Part shown: positions 25,001 through 36,622 of the stretch, piece by piece | How the letters are laid out: each line of letters begins with the position of its first letter | Numbering within the stretch: position 1 is the stretch's first letter | Position numbers and translations under genes: made by a program | Source: Polydactylus sextarius | Lineage: Eukaryota > Chordata > Actinopteri > Polynemidae | Reading direction: 5' to 3' | DNA length: 64,000 nt | Assembly (NCBI GenBank): GCA_016801845.1 | Contig: CM028918.1 | Coordinates: forward strand, 15,638,501 to 15,702,500 | The notes under the pieces: model-generated | What the model was told of the DNA's origin: nothing | What the model saw: the letters and a program-made list of their open reading frames with translations, nothing else | Databases searched by the model: none

Positions 25001-28000
25001 TTCATTGAATAAGAAAAACAAATAACACAAAAATGATATGGTTTTGATGTCCTCCCAACATCAAATCACAGAATCATGTCCCACAAAGAAATCTGACCTA
25101 TGGAACAGGCCACGTTCAGTTGTTTCAATAAAATTAAATTATACAGGTCATAAGTTATAAATACAAAAAATAAACATGACCTATATAAACTCAAATTATC
25201 TTACAAACAAATATACTTATTTCTCTTAGTAAGTCTCACATTACTAGTGTAACAAGTGTAACACTAGTGAACAATTTCCCAAATAACTTCAATCAGGCCT
25301 TTTACCATCTATTATTCAAAAACAATTTATGACATAAGCATTTAGTGCTACATTACCAGTAAGTTTTCTCCTTTTCTCTTTATACAGATACAACCCTAGC
25401 GGCTAACACACACGGCTAGCGGCTAGCGAGAGAGTTAGCTTCGCGGCTAATGCCGGTTTTACTAGATGCCTTTTACCTTAAACACACAATTAACTCACCA
25501 CTGAGCAGAAAATGACAACCAAGCAACAAACAAAATTTCGACTTTCAAACATCTTACTCTGTATTTTTATCAACTTCTAACAAGTTTCATCAGAGCAAGC
25601 TCTCACACATGAACGTCTCTGCTTCACTGCTCACCGCTAGCCTAGTCACAAAACGAGTTGGCGAACTTCTTGTTTGATAGAAATTTTAATACACTAAACA
25701 CCAATTATTCTTTGTTGTATAATGTATAAACTTACCAAGAAAAACAAGGAGGTATCGGGATGTCACGTGTCCAAAACCATGTAAGTTCTGATAATAATGC
25801 TTCAGATTATGCTTCTACATAAATATAAACAGGTAGGACGTCCTAACAATTAAAATTACAACATCAGAATATGCTTTTACATAGATGTATTAAAGTCATT
25901 TTATAAGAAAGTCTCCCGGTGTATGTTTATGTTTGGCAGAACAAATCTCTTGCCACGTGCGTCCAAGCCGCAAGAATTGACGATTTTGTTGTGCGCATGC
26001 GCACTGGGCCTTGGTAGGACGTCTCGATAGGTAGGAAGAAGCGTCAGAGCATCGGCGTAATATTTTCCGACGGTATTCAGGAAACGTTACGATTGATTAA
26101 CCGTAGCTCGTAATATCGCGATTAATTGTGATATTGATCAATCGTGACATGCCTACTGGTGATGCATTTTCACCTGTGGATAATGTGGATAACTCATTAC
26201 ATTACTTCTTGACTGATTTACACTCTGTGTTATTCCTTGTTACTGTCAGAGCTGCAGAAACCCAGATAATGACGTGAACGGACCGTGGTGCTACACTACT
26301 GACAGGAACAAGAAATGGGACTACTGTCAGATCCCTGACTGTGGTATGCCAACACCATTTGTGTGAAGCTCAGTACAATTCCCTGTTAAACATTTTAACC
26401 GCTGCAAGTCTCAGATCAAAATCAACATTTAATTCATCATTTGCTGGCTCACCAGTCTGCTTGATATGTGGCGAGAAAAGTAGTTGTGTTTTATGTTCAG
26501 CCTCCACAGTCAATCAACGAAGATATGTGGAGGAAAAAAGAATGACGGCACAGTGAAATGGACTTAACTCATAAATATGAAATGGCATACTTTTATGTTT
26601 GCTTTTTTTTTTTTAGAGTGAACATGCAGCATATGGTTTATTGATTTTTAAATGGGTTGCTTTTTCCCCCACATATAAGACTCAAACAGGCCCACAATAT
26701 GTATTTTTATCTGAAAGTGAACTATATGTGCCAAAGTTTGATGTTTTCCTTTGTCATACAAGTAGCAATAAAATGTCAATAATTTTCTTTTTGTAGTTCT
26801 ATTATTTCTTAAATGCAACAAACTAGATGTTTTACATATAGCATAACTATAAAATTAAATATGCTGTGTTATCTTAATTTTTAGGGGTCAAATAGGTGTT
26901 GACACATGAATTTTCTTTGGTGGAAAAGGAGTCAAAATGACTCCTTTAATGTTGAAGGTAGCAGTCACGGGAGATTTATTCACTGCTAAGCCTTATGGGT
27001 AACAGTCTAGAACATATCCTAAATACATTTGTTTGCAATCAATAAAAAAATAGATACAGACCTTACCTGGATTGCAGTGAATTCCAATAGCTCAGCAGTT
27101 ATTCAGCTCTGAAGCATCATCAGACCAACCCTGCTCAGGTCATCTTGTGAAACTCTGTTGGTTTCAAATAATTTAGATTAACATACACACATGCAGGGAG
27201 TAACAATCCTAAATTCTAACCAACTAACCATTCACCAACCACAGGTGAGTCTGAGTACCTGGTTAAACTTTCTTATGTAGATGAGTCAGTAACAGAAACT
27301 ATGTTTGTCCATGCCACACTTTAGTTTTCAGTCAGTGTGTACTTGACTTTTCTTGCGACTATTCATGACTGAACTGTCTTTATAGGTGGACTGAAATGTG
27401 GCACACCATTTATCAAACCAAAGCGTTGTTTTGGTCGTATTGTTGGAGGCTGCATCTCTAAGGCTCACTCATGGCCCTGGCAAATCAGCCTTCGGACAAA
27501 GTGAGTACTAAATTATGAGTTGCGCAAGTGATCATTTTGCTTAAAATGCAAAATCTGTTTCTTCAAGAGTTTCATCCAATTCCTAGTCACAATCAAAAAA
27601 TTTATTTTGACTTCAAGAGACTCTGAAACAGATGAAATTGTACTAGTTCTCAAAAGCCGGTTGAAGGTTAAATTTAAGTTTATTTTAACTTTTGGAATGA
27701 ATAGCAATAAGAAAAAAGGATCATATTATTTCAGCTGTCCTACTTAAAAATATTTGTCTCTTTCTACCAGTATGGGAGTCCATTTCTGTGGAGGAACTCT
27801 GATTGACCCTCAGTGGGTCCTCACTGCTGCTCACTGCCTGGAGAGGTCGGGGAGACTATTAAAGAACATCCTAATCCTGTTATCACCAACCACTGGATAA
27901 TTAACACATACAAATGTTATACACTGTAGGTCCAGACGTCCTTCAGCCTACAAGGTGTATCTGGGTGTGCACACAGAGAGGGCTACTGAGTCGTCAAAAC

Positions 28001-30073
28001 AAGAGAGGTTACTGGACAAACTGGTTCTGGGACCCAATGGAGCTGACATCGCTCTGCTCAAACTGCAGCGGTGAGTACTTCACTGATAATCCTACCCCCA
28101 CCACTAATATCAGTTAAATGACTGATACGTTAAGAACTAGTGTTTAGTGCTTCTACAGATGCAGCATAATGCTTTCGCTACTTTAAACAGCAGTTAACCA
28201 TTAGTTGAACTTTTCACCTCAATCAACGGTGGGCCATTCGTTATAAAACTCTGATTCCATTCCAGACCATTCATTAGCATTTTAAACCTCTAATGCGTCA
28301 ACATGTCAACAAACTGTTGTAATACCAAGGATCCAGCATTGATACTAATATAATCAGTTCAGAAAATTAGAAATCATTGGAACTAAACACTGTGGTAAAA
28401 CTTGATAACAAACTGCTACAAATGTGCGACAAAACAACAAAAAAAATTAGGCTGCTTATCACTAATCACTATCACTAAGACTAGAGCTAACAACCAGCAA
28501 CCTCAGTCATCCTTACAGTTTTCATTATGGTTCTTATGACACCTGGACCACTAGATCTACAATGCTGATTGATTCTAGCTATCTATCTGATCTATTCTAG
28601 ATTGATTCTAGTTAACTAGCTTGCTGATCAAATCTAGCAAATGGTCAATGATATGCTATTTGTTACATGAATCTAACATTTGCAATTAGATTATTAATTT
28701 ATATACATAATTATTATCATTACCAGGACACTATTTGCTACCAGTGACAGTGATTTTTGTATGTGTGTTTCGTGTGTTTTCAGTCCCGCAGTAATAAATG
28801 ACAAAGTCCTGCCAGCTTGTCTGCCAGAGAAGGATTATATTGTTCCCAGTGGAACCGAGTGTTATGTTACCGGATGGGGTGAAACTCAAGGTACAGTACA
28901 TCACATATGTGTCAGTTGGTGTTTGTTCTTGTGCTGCTATCTCTGTGGGGACAGAGTCTAAGAGAGAGAGGTCATTTTGGGAACATGAGGACATTTTGGT
29001 CCTGGCTTTAGGGATAAGGGGAAGAAAAGCTTCTGTTAAGTTGTTAAGTACCACAAGAACAGATTTTTTAAAAGGAAAAAAACTATATCTTTTTTCAACT
29101 GTTTTAATGTTTTGTGGAGGGCTAAAAAGTAACAAACAAATAGTAATTATTCATGGCTTACTACAAATAATACTTGGGTTTACAAAATTTGTATATTTGA
29201 TCAAATTTGTTGATTTATTAAAACTCAAGTTCAATTGAAAAATGAGCTGAGTGGTTCAAGCATGGAGTGCATCTTTCAGTGAGAATCCTGTAATTAGAAA
29301 TAATCCTGTAGCTACAGCTACCTGTGAACTCTGTTAAGCCTTCCTCCTCATCTCTGGACTACAAACTATTTATTTTATTTTCTGTTAACTATTTTATTTT
29401 TCTGTTAATCTAGTCTCATGGTTTTTATGCTGTCAAACAGATTGATTTCCCTTTGCGGTACAAATAAAATATATTCTATTCTAATTATCATAATGATGAG
29501 GAGGATTGGTGGATAACTACAGGAAGGTTTGTTGCAGGTACGGGAGGTGAAGGCGTCCTGAAGGAAGCTGGTTTTCCTGTGATAGAGAACAAAGTCTGCA
29601 ATCGTCCATCCTATCTTAATGGCAGAGTCAAAGCTCACGAGATGTGTGCTGGTAACATTGAAGGAGGAATAGACAGCTGTCAGGTACGGAAAACCCAAAA
29701 ACTAAGCAAAACTATTATGTGGTACTATCTGATACCATGTCTTTAATGCTTTATTTTATTGGTATATAAGGTCAGAATAATCATATAGGAATTTTCAAGG
29801 AATGCCTGAAATCAATTTATACATTTTAGATAAATTAATTTCAGTTAATTGCCAAAAGTTATAAAATCTGTTCTGCTACTGTACATATGTCTGTGTTTCC
29901 TCTCCCTGCAGGGTGACAGTGGTGGGCCTCTGGTGTGCTATGCTCAAAACAGGTACATCCTGCAGGGTGTCACATCCTGGGGTTTAGGATGTGCCAACGC
30001 CATGAAACCTGGCGTCTACGCTCGAGTCTCCAAGTTTATTGACTGGATTGACACAACCATCAAAGCTGGCTAA
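19100..30073 (+). CDS. plg: plasminogen, complete, 19 exons, 803 aa
   Basis: Secreted zymogen of plasmin, the fibrin-degrading serine protease. Exons: 19100-19148, 20575-20710, 20820-20926, 21290-21404, 21498-21637, 21780-21900, 22006-22124, 22378-22540, 22663-22787, 22996-23155, 23827-24014, 24118-24266, 26250-26343, 27386-27500, 27771-27845, 27930-28070, 28784-28890, 29538-29683, 29912-30073. They total 2,412 nt with every junction in phase, and 19 exons is also the human number. The start ATG precedes a hydrophobic signal peptide (MDLYKAAFFFGALICTVSG). Domains: PAN (about 20-98), kringles 1-5 with outer cysteines at 103-181, 185-262, 275-352, 370-447 and 476-555, then a trypsin-like protease domain. 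The activation bond is Arg573-Ile574 (GRIVGG). The catalytic triad is His615 (TAAHC), Asp658 (DIALL) and Ser753 (GDSGGP), with specificity Asp747. The K2-K3 inter-kringle cysteines (188, 316) are kept. Intron 2 uses a GC donor. The length is close to human (810), and no lesion was found. Confidence 0.97.
19761..19792. repeat. perfect 14-bp inverted repeat in plg intron 1
   Basis: TAAACATATTAGAT (19761-19774) is the exact reverse complement of 19779-19792, with the spacer AATA. Confidence 0.9.
24300..26155. mobile_element. composite insertion in plg intron 12, DNA-transposon-like
   Basis: Intron 12 (24267-26249) is the largest intron of plg and interrupts kringle 5. It holds an internal inverted repeat of about 60 bp: 24561-24622 (CAGAGACATTCATATGTGAG...) against the reverse complement of 25562-25621, about 90% alike by eye. 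The right part, 25380-26150, is CpG-rich with repeated GGCTAGC words and a 14-bp palindrome GTGCGCATGCGCAC (25991-26004). The right edge, read in reverse, starts TAGGCATGTCACGATTGATC, a hAT-like terminus. Related words (ATCGCAATATTACG) occur near 24340. No transposase frame remains. Confidence 0.5.
29310..29483 (+). mobile_element. LINE 3' tail in plg intron 17
   Basis: This shares CTACAGCTACCTGTGAACT and an ATTTCCC-TTG...ACAAATAA...ATTCTATTCTA ending with the element at 53590-54145. It is the 3' end of the same L2-like family, inserted in the sense orientation of plg. Confidence 0.55.
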
Positions 30074-30327
30074 AAAAAACCAACGCGCTTTCAACAAACA
30101 AATGTGACAAATCACAGAAAATGTTTCATTTTGCCCGTTGAAGATGTTTTATCATCTATGTGTTGCTCTGCTCTGATATGACTACTCAAGTTTTCTAGTA
30201 TCTAGTACTGGCTGATGTTAACAATGTGTTTTTAGTGATTGGGCAAAATTTAAACAAATCTAACACAATGAGCAGATGATATTCCTGGTTTAGGATGTAA
30301 AGGTGTGTTTTCTGTATGAGCAAAAAA

Positions 30328-30338
30328 AATAAAATAAA
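30328..30338 (+). terminator. plg polyadenylation signal candidate
   Basis: Two overlapping AATAAA hexamers lie about 255-265 bp after the plg stop codon. They are the first canonical signals downstream of the stop. Confidence 0.6.
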
Positions 30339-30375
30339 TCTTGATATTAAGGAAACAGGGAAATCATGCTTTAAA

Positions 30376-30377
<2 letters not shown>

Positions 30378-30406
<29 letters not shown>
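30378..30406. repeat. (TA)n microsatellite
   Basis: About 14 uninterrupted AT dinucleotides lie just beyond the plg 3' end. Confidence 0.9.
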
Positions 30407-30409
<3 letters not shown>

Positions 30410-30624
30410 AACCACAGGCAATCAGACAGTAGTTGTTTCCTTGTTGCTTGTCAGATCTGATTTTAAAGGTTCCTTCAGATGTTGATTCTCTAATGGATTC
30501 TCCTTTTTCCTGGAAGCAAAAACAACCATGCTCTATTAATATTAACATGTAAAACACCTTATATATTAATTTCTATAGATACATAATTTCCTATATATAC
30601 ATAATATAGATAGATACATTAAGA

Positions 30625-31503
30625 TACAGTACTGCATAGAAGTTATAGGCACCCCCACATGTTTTGTTTTAGCAGTGCTGTAAAGACCATACATACTTAT
30701 CTCTCACTTTCTTTATGCAAATATAATAAGAAAATACAGGAAATTTGTACAAAGTATTTAAGAACACATAAAATGTATTAATGATTATGGTTTCAGACTC
30801 TGGCTACCCCCAGATTTATAAGGCACAAGGGGTAAACTGTTGGCCAAGTCACTGTTCTACATTCAGATCACTGATAGACATGTCCAGCCTGACATAAGCT
30901 GTTGGCAGATCCAGATGTGACAGGAGTCTCGACATTAGCATCATCTGATCTCATCTTGGTCAAAATGGGAAAGGCCAGTGACTAAAGGATAATATCCAAA
31001 GAGTCTCAATGAGACAAACTAGGGCAGATTTCTCCCCTCAGTAAACAATAAAGAGGGTCACGAGAGACCTGAAGCATGTTTTGGGTGGCCCCAACTCATA
31101 AAGCCTTGCCAATACACTTGTCACTGCAGCATCTCTTTTGGGTGAGCCAAGGTGAGATCAGCAGCTGATCCTGAGACTCCTGTCACATCTGGATCTGCCA
31201 ACAGTTTCTGGCAAGCTAGGCATGTATATCAGTGATCTGAGTGTGGAACAGTGACTTTGTTATCAGCTTGTTACTTGTGATTGTTGGGTCACTAAAGCAC
31301 TGCTGGGGCAATAAATCTGGGGGTGGCTAGAGTCTGAATCCAGAACCAGAAGTACATTTTATGTGTTCTTAAATACTTTGTACAAATTTCCTGTATTTTC
31401 TTATCATATCTGCATAAAGAAAGTGAGAGATAAAGAGGTATGGTCTTTAAAGCACTGCTAAAACAAAACATGTGGGGGTGACTATAACTTACACAATACT
31501 GTA
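30625..31503. mobile_element. Tc1/mariner-like foldback element with arms of about 340 bp
   Basis: The left terminus TACAGTACTGCATAGAAGTT matches the reverse complement of the right terminus (TACAGTATTGTGTAAGTT). Similarity continues inward through CACCCCCACATGTTTTGTTT, TCTCTCACTTTCTTTATGCA and TAAGAACACATAAAATGTA. It goes on to GTTGGCAGATCCAGATGTGA and its counterpart near 31190. The arms therefore run about 30625-30965 and 31150-31503 around a spacer of about 185 bp. TA dinucleotides at both edges fit the Tc1/mariner target. No transposase frame was seen, so it is non-autonomous. Confidence 0.8.
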
Positions 31504-31714
31504 TATAAATTATAGATACATAAATTAATTTCATTTTGACCAAACCATGTAAAATGTTAAATAATCATTTATAATAAATTAATAATATCATACATACAAC
31601 CATTTACACTCTTATCTGCTGGAAAACATCTGAATACTTTGTCCACCAAGGATGATGAAGAATGACAATAATAATACTGTGTCATAATTTTAATTCAAAT
31701 TTTTGGGTAATATT

Positions 31715-34700
31715 TTACCTATTAGGGAATTCAATATCATCAATAGTGTCGGGGAGAGGAATGCCTCTGGTTTCAGGCAGCAGCAGTACCAAACCTCCAG
31801 CTAAGAAAGCCACCGCTCCTGTAAGAAATACAACATAAAGATTTCAAACACAGATTGAAGTCTTGCAGTGCGTTCAGTCTAAATGCAAAATGATTACGCA
31901 AGTAGCTGCAAAGACAGGTTTGTGAAAGCTTATCATCAGTGTCTGCAGACACCCAGAGTTGTATTTCTGTACGTCACACTTGTATAAACAGAACAAAAAA
32001 GCAGAGAGCTTTGAGAAAAGTCAGACAAGCAATAGAACTGTCAGGTAAGTAATGAACATATGCATTTATTGGTTGATTTTAGGTTCACTTGTGTTTATGG
32101 TAGCAGAGACAACTTTCAGGAAAGAGACTGTTTGAAGAAATACTTCAAAAGTGGCCTAGCAGTCACATTTACACACATTTTACTTCACTACTTTAACCTA
32201 CAACTTTAACTTACTGACACTTATTGAAGATGATTTCTTACACCATCACTGTACAGCAGCTAATACACTTATGGCCATCATCAATCAACAAGGATGAAAC
32301 CTACCAAAGATGATGAGTGGCAGCTCCAGCCAGATGGCAGCCAATCGGTAGAGCAGGAACGGAGCCACGATTCCACCAACGTCACACAGAGTGGAACAGA
32401 CTGACACACCCAGGTTCCTGTATCCAGTTAAAAAGGGATTAAAAAGTGAGTTAAAAAGTCTGAATTATAAATATATATTTGATCATAAATGTCAAAATAC
32501 AGATAATCAATCGGAAATCACCTGACAAACGTTGGGTAGAGCTCAGTGTTAACAAACACCACCATCTCAAAAGCCATGGTGATACCCAACCGACCGATGC
32601 AGGCCACCACCATCTTAAACCAGAACATACCTGAGACACAGAGGTATTAAAACAACATATACATATTTAGAAGAAGGAAGCAAAGAACAAAGTATAACAA
32701 TCTGAGATGAAGAAATTCCTCTCACTGTCAGGAATGAAGGCAGTGATGACGCAAGAGACTCCAGCGATAATGTTAGCAGCAGCAAAGGGAAGACGTCTGC
32801 CAATACGGTCAATGGTGAAAAGAATGAGGAAGGCGGCAGGGAACTCCACCAGGCCGGAGATAATGAAGTCGATGTAGACGTTTCCTCCTGTTAGCCCTAC
32901 CCGCATGATAAGGCCCTGATAGACCACAGCACTGGTGAACCTACAGAGGTTTAAGCAAGACTTCAGTGTCCGTTACATTTTAGACTTCCAATTTGGGTTA
33001 TAATTCACTGATATTTAGTTACTCTTACCAGTTGAACATGAGGATGAGAGTGTGTTTCCTCATATTTGGAGTTCTTACCAGGTCCATCAAAGAGGCAGTG
33101 GTGGAGTCACCTTCATCACCTGTCAGTGTCTGAAAAAAGAAATTAGAATAAAAAAAACATAGGAACCACAAGAGCAATATTTCTCAACATGTTTTCTTTC
33201 AGGAGAACTGCGATGTTGAGTGAGCTGTTGAATTCTACCTCAAAGTTCTTGGTGAGTTTCGTCTTGTTTTCCTTGGCCATAGCTTGAGTGATCTCTAGAG
33301 CTTTGGGAACATTGTTCTGAGAGATCAGCCACCTTGGAGATTCTGGGATGAACCTAACCAAAAAAATGTAATCTAAATCTAGTGAGTTTCTTTGTGAACA
33401 GATAATGGAGCCACCAGGACACACTGGAAAAAGTTTCTTACCAGAAGTAGGACAGGAAGAGGACGTAGGGTACAGTGATGGTGACCTGTAGCCAACGCCA
33501 GTCAGTGATGAAGTAGGCGAGGAGAGGGAGGATGAGGACACCAACACTAAAGAACATCTGGAACAGTATGCCCACTGTTCGTCGGTACTCCACGCCGACA
33601 ATCTCTGTCACTGAGATATATATATTATATATTATAATGTATGTGTATGTGTATATGTTATATTTCAGCTAAGACTGACTCCAGTCCTGTGTCCCCCAAA
33701 GGATATGGGGTATACATAATGGATGGATGCATTAATTTTAGACCATATAAAAGCTGAGTATCCAGTAATTATCAACCCACAGTGGGCATCAGTTGTGTTG
33801 GAGATACATTTCATAGACCCAACTACCTGTCACTGTGAAAACCACAGTATGACAGTCCAGTCTGTTAATGAGGTTTATATCATTTAGCTATGTAGATACT
33901 GAATATCTGAATAGTGTGATTACTGAGAAGAAAATAAACATCCTTACACAGCACATAGCAGGTCATCCAGCCTCCCTTTACACCAAAGCCATAGACAGTT
34001 CTAAGCACCAGAATGGAGATGTAGTTTGGAGCCACAGCCAACACCAAACCTGAGATTGCATTCAGTATGTTGGACAACAGGAAACTGATCCTCCTGCCAA
34101 ACCTACAGAGAGAGAGAGAAGAGAACATGCAACAAGAGGTGATTCTTTTCAAAATGACAAAAATTATGAAGGTTGAGACACCTATCACCACCTGTAGAAT
34201 AACTGCAAAGATGTCAGAAGTCGGGTGTTAATAGTTCTAAATGTCTATATGCAAGTGAGGACAAATGTAAGTTAATATGAGAATAAAGGCACAAAACTTG
34301 TGTGTGTGGGAGGGGTGTTTCTGAAGCTGTTTGACCATTATCCAATAAGCAGATGGGGCATGGTGGCTGCTAAAGATGTATCTGGTTAGAAACTGGGGTA
34401 AGACCTCACCTGTCAGCAAAGTAGCCAAAAGCAAAACTGCCAATGAGGAAGCCCACATTGAGACTGGACTGGTACATGTCCACCAGCCATCCTTCTTCAC
34501 ACACCAGGTCAAACTGAGACCAAGAGGGAGAAGTTTTATTTTTACAGTAAAATATGATACAGTAAAAAAATGTTTTTTTTAAATCAGTGCTTCGGTTACA
34601 AGTCAGAGGATGTGCAACTGTGTTTTAATTCATGCTTATGTTGAGCAACCTGATAATTACATTTGTTGTGATTGAAATCGATCCAATCTTGCAAAGCAAA

Positions 34701-35672
34701 TTAAAATTTTCCTCTCACCTCTGTGACAAAGGACTTCCTCCCTCCGTAGTCATATTCCCAGGAATTCTGAAAGCACATAAATATTGTACGTAATACATTT
34801 GGTAACAACATGGTCAAATACTCAATTAACTGTTCCACCATCATTCAAGTTATGGTAAAGGAAAACAAGCAAACTTGTAGAGACACCCTGCCAATTAGAT
34901 CTATTTTTACTTTCCTGTTATGACTGGGTCTTCCCCTTTTGGCAGAGAGAGTAATTACACAATAATTGACAGTAAATACAACACCTTTGACAAATGTACT
35001 AGTAATCGTGATCCTTTATATGAATGTTTACTTTTGTATCTGAAACATCAACTTTTCTTGGATGCTTCTTAAGTTTTTTTTGTCACTTTGAAAACTTGTC
35101 ATAATTTTTCTGTGAATTTACTCTGCATTATTTGTGTCCTCATGTAATTCCATTCTGATGCTATGATGTTAAGATCAGGGTTCTGTGTGAGCCAGACCTT
35201 TAGCAGAGTATCTATATTGTCTAAAATCCTTGGAGAGTCCCGCCTTCTAATACACAAAATTAAAACTCAAAGCAATTGTAGAGTCAAAATATCCACACAA
35301 AGCTTCCAAAACCAGATATCTAACCTTGCATTTAGACACTGGGACTCCACTGAGGTCAAGTTTCTGTGTGCCACAGGTGAGGCCCGTGCTGTTCCAGTCC
35401 ACATCGTACTGCTCACAGCTGCTCTGAACTCTGGAGCTGTTGACCAAAGGCACCGTCAGTCTACGACTGTACGTCAGGTTCCATCCGCACGCCTGCCTCC
35501 TCTCCACCACCGCTGGGTCTTGACACCAGTGATCTGGGGTGAAACCCTGAAACACAATGCCGACGTACACACCTGAAAAAGGCAGTGACAGCAGACAGAG
35601 CAGAGCAAAAATTCTTTTCTGACAACGGCCAAAAGTCCCAGTCTCCTCCAGGAGGTCATCAAAGGTCGTCAT
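31715..35672 (-). CDS. slc22a2: organic cation transporter, SLC22A1/2/3 group (paralog A), 11 exons, 526 aa
   Basis: Polyspecific facilitative carrier for organic cations at the plasma membrane, major facilitator superfamily. Exons in coding order: 35325-35672, 34719-34766, 34410-34513, 33948-34102, 33442-33610, 33239-33353, 33029-33129, 32726-32940, 32522-32630, 32305-32417, 31715-31818. They total 1,581 nt, all in phase. Seen: N-terminal TM1 then GIVFQGFTPDHWC, a large extracellular loop with three N-x-S/T sites and several cysteines, the MFS motif GYFADRFGRR (about 162-171), PESPRWL after TM6, and DRIGRRLP in the second half. Asp467 in STLCDVGGI matches the substrate-site aspartate of OCTs. 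It is tandem to paralog B in the same direction. The extra exon break at residue 116 and the shortened C terminus are unlike B. The subfamily member (1, 2 or 3) is set only by synteny, so the symbol is provisional. Confidence 0.9.
33671..33730. repeat. repeat tail in slc22a paralog A intron
   Basis: The stretch GACTCCAGTCCTGTGTCCCC...AAAGGATATGGGGTATACATAATGGATGGATG resembles the 3' tail (ending in ATGGATGGATG) of LINEs or SINEs frequent in fish. A TA-rich microsatellite adjoins it at 33611-33660. Confidence 0.35.
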
Positions 35673-36622
35673 TACTACTGTGATCTAACAATTAAATTCG
35701 TAGGTGTCACACAGAAGTTTTGATTTCAGTATGTGACTAAAGAAGCACACCAGCAGTCTGCTTTGGAGATTGTGGCTTCACATTCAACCTTGCAAACTAG
35801 AATGATCTTTGAACTAAAGCCCAAAAAATAGTTAAAGCTGCAGTAGAAGCAATATGTTACTGTTTAATGGAGTTCAACGAGAAAAGGTAGGAGAATTACA
35901 TAATCACTGAATGAACCTCAGTAGAGAATCTGCCAGAACAAATTATGTTATATAATTATGCTTAAAGCTTCCTCACAGGGTTACACAAAAATACTTATGC
36001 AGAGCCACAGTGCAGCAGGACAGTTATATATTCAGTGGTGGATAATAGTCCTGAAATGGTCCAGCTACACATGAGGGACCCAAGGCAGCCTCACTGCAAA
36101 GTCAGAGGATTATTGCTGCAATTTCACATTAAAAGCCCTTAAATGACAAAATGAGCAAGCTTTTACTGTGAAACAGAACCAGGAGCTCAGTGGGTCACTT
36201 TTAAACATTACAGGCACATGAAGGAGCAGCCACAGTGAAGTGTTAGATGAGGAGCTGAAGGCGACAGCTCTAAAAAGTAACCACACATGCTGTTACCACA
36301 GTAACCGACAGTGAAATCTCAAGGATTTAAGTCAGGGTGAATGTGTTTTAAATGGTCTGTTTCTTAATGGAAAAAAACACTTTGAGTCTGTAGTTGTGTT
36401 AAATGAAAACACTTTAATAATTTAATAATATAGTTTAATAATAATTCTATAATTTCTCTCAACACTCTCTAACCCAGTGAATGTTTTATTAGAAATACAC
36501 TTATATCAGTATCTCAGCCAACATCATACATAACCAAGGCTAAACACAGAAACAGAAACAGAACAGCAGATTCGTTCATTGTTAAACAACATAAATAAAT
36601 TAAGTGGTCTCAGGAAAAAAGG
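35673..36622. other. intergenic spacer between the two slc22a paralogs
   Basis: About 950 bp separates the paralog A start codon from the paralog B stop codon. It should contain the paralog A promoter and the paralog B 3' UTR. No repeat or further gene was recognised, and no clear TATA box. Confidence 0.5.

Noticed and set aside
28731..29135. Overlapping frames of 134 and 146 codons on opposite strands
   Set aside because: Both run through plg exon 17 into its intron. The exon is explained by plasminogen in another frame.
35163..35576. Plus-strand open frame of 137 codons
   Set aside because: It is antisense to the first exon of slc22a paralog A, which has family motifs and correct splice phase on the minus strand.
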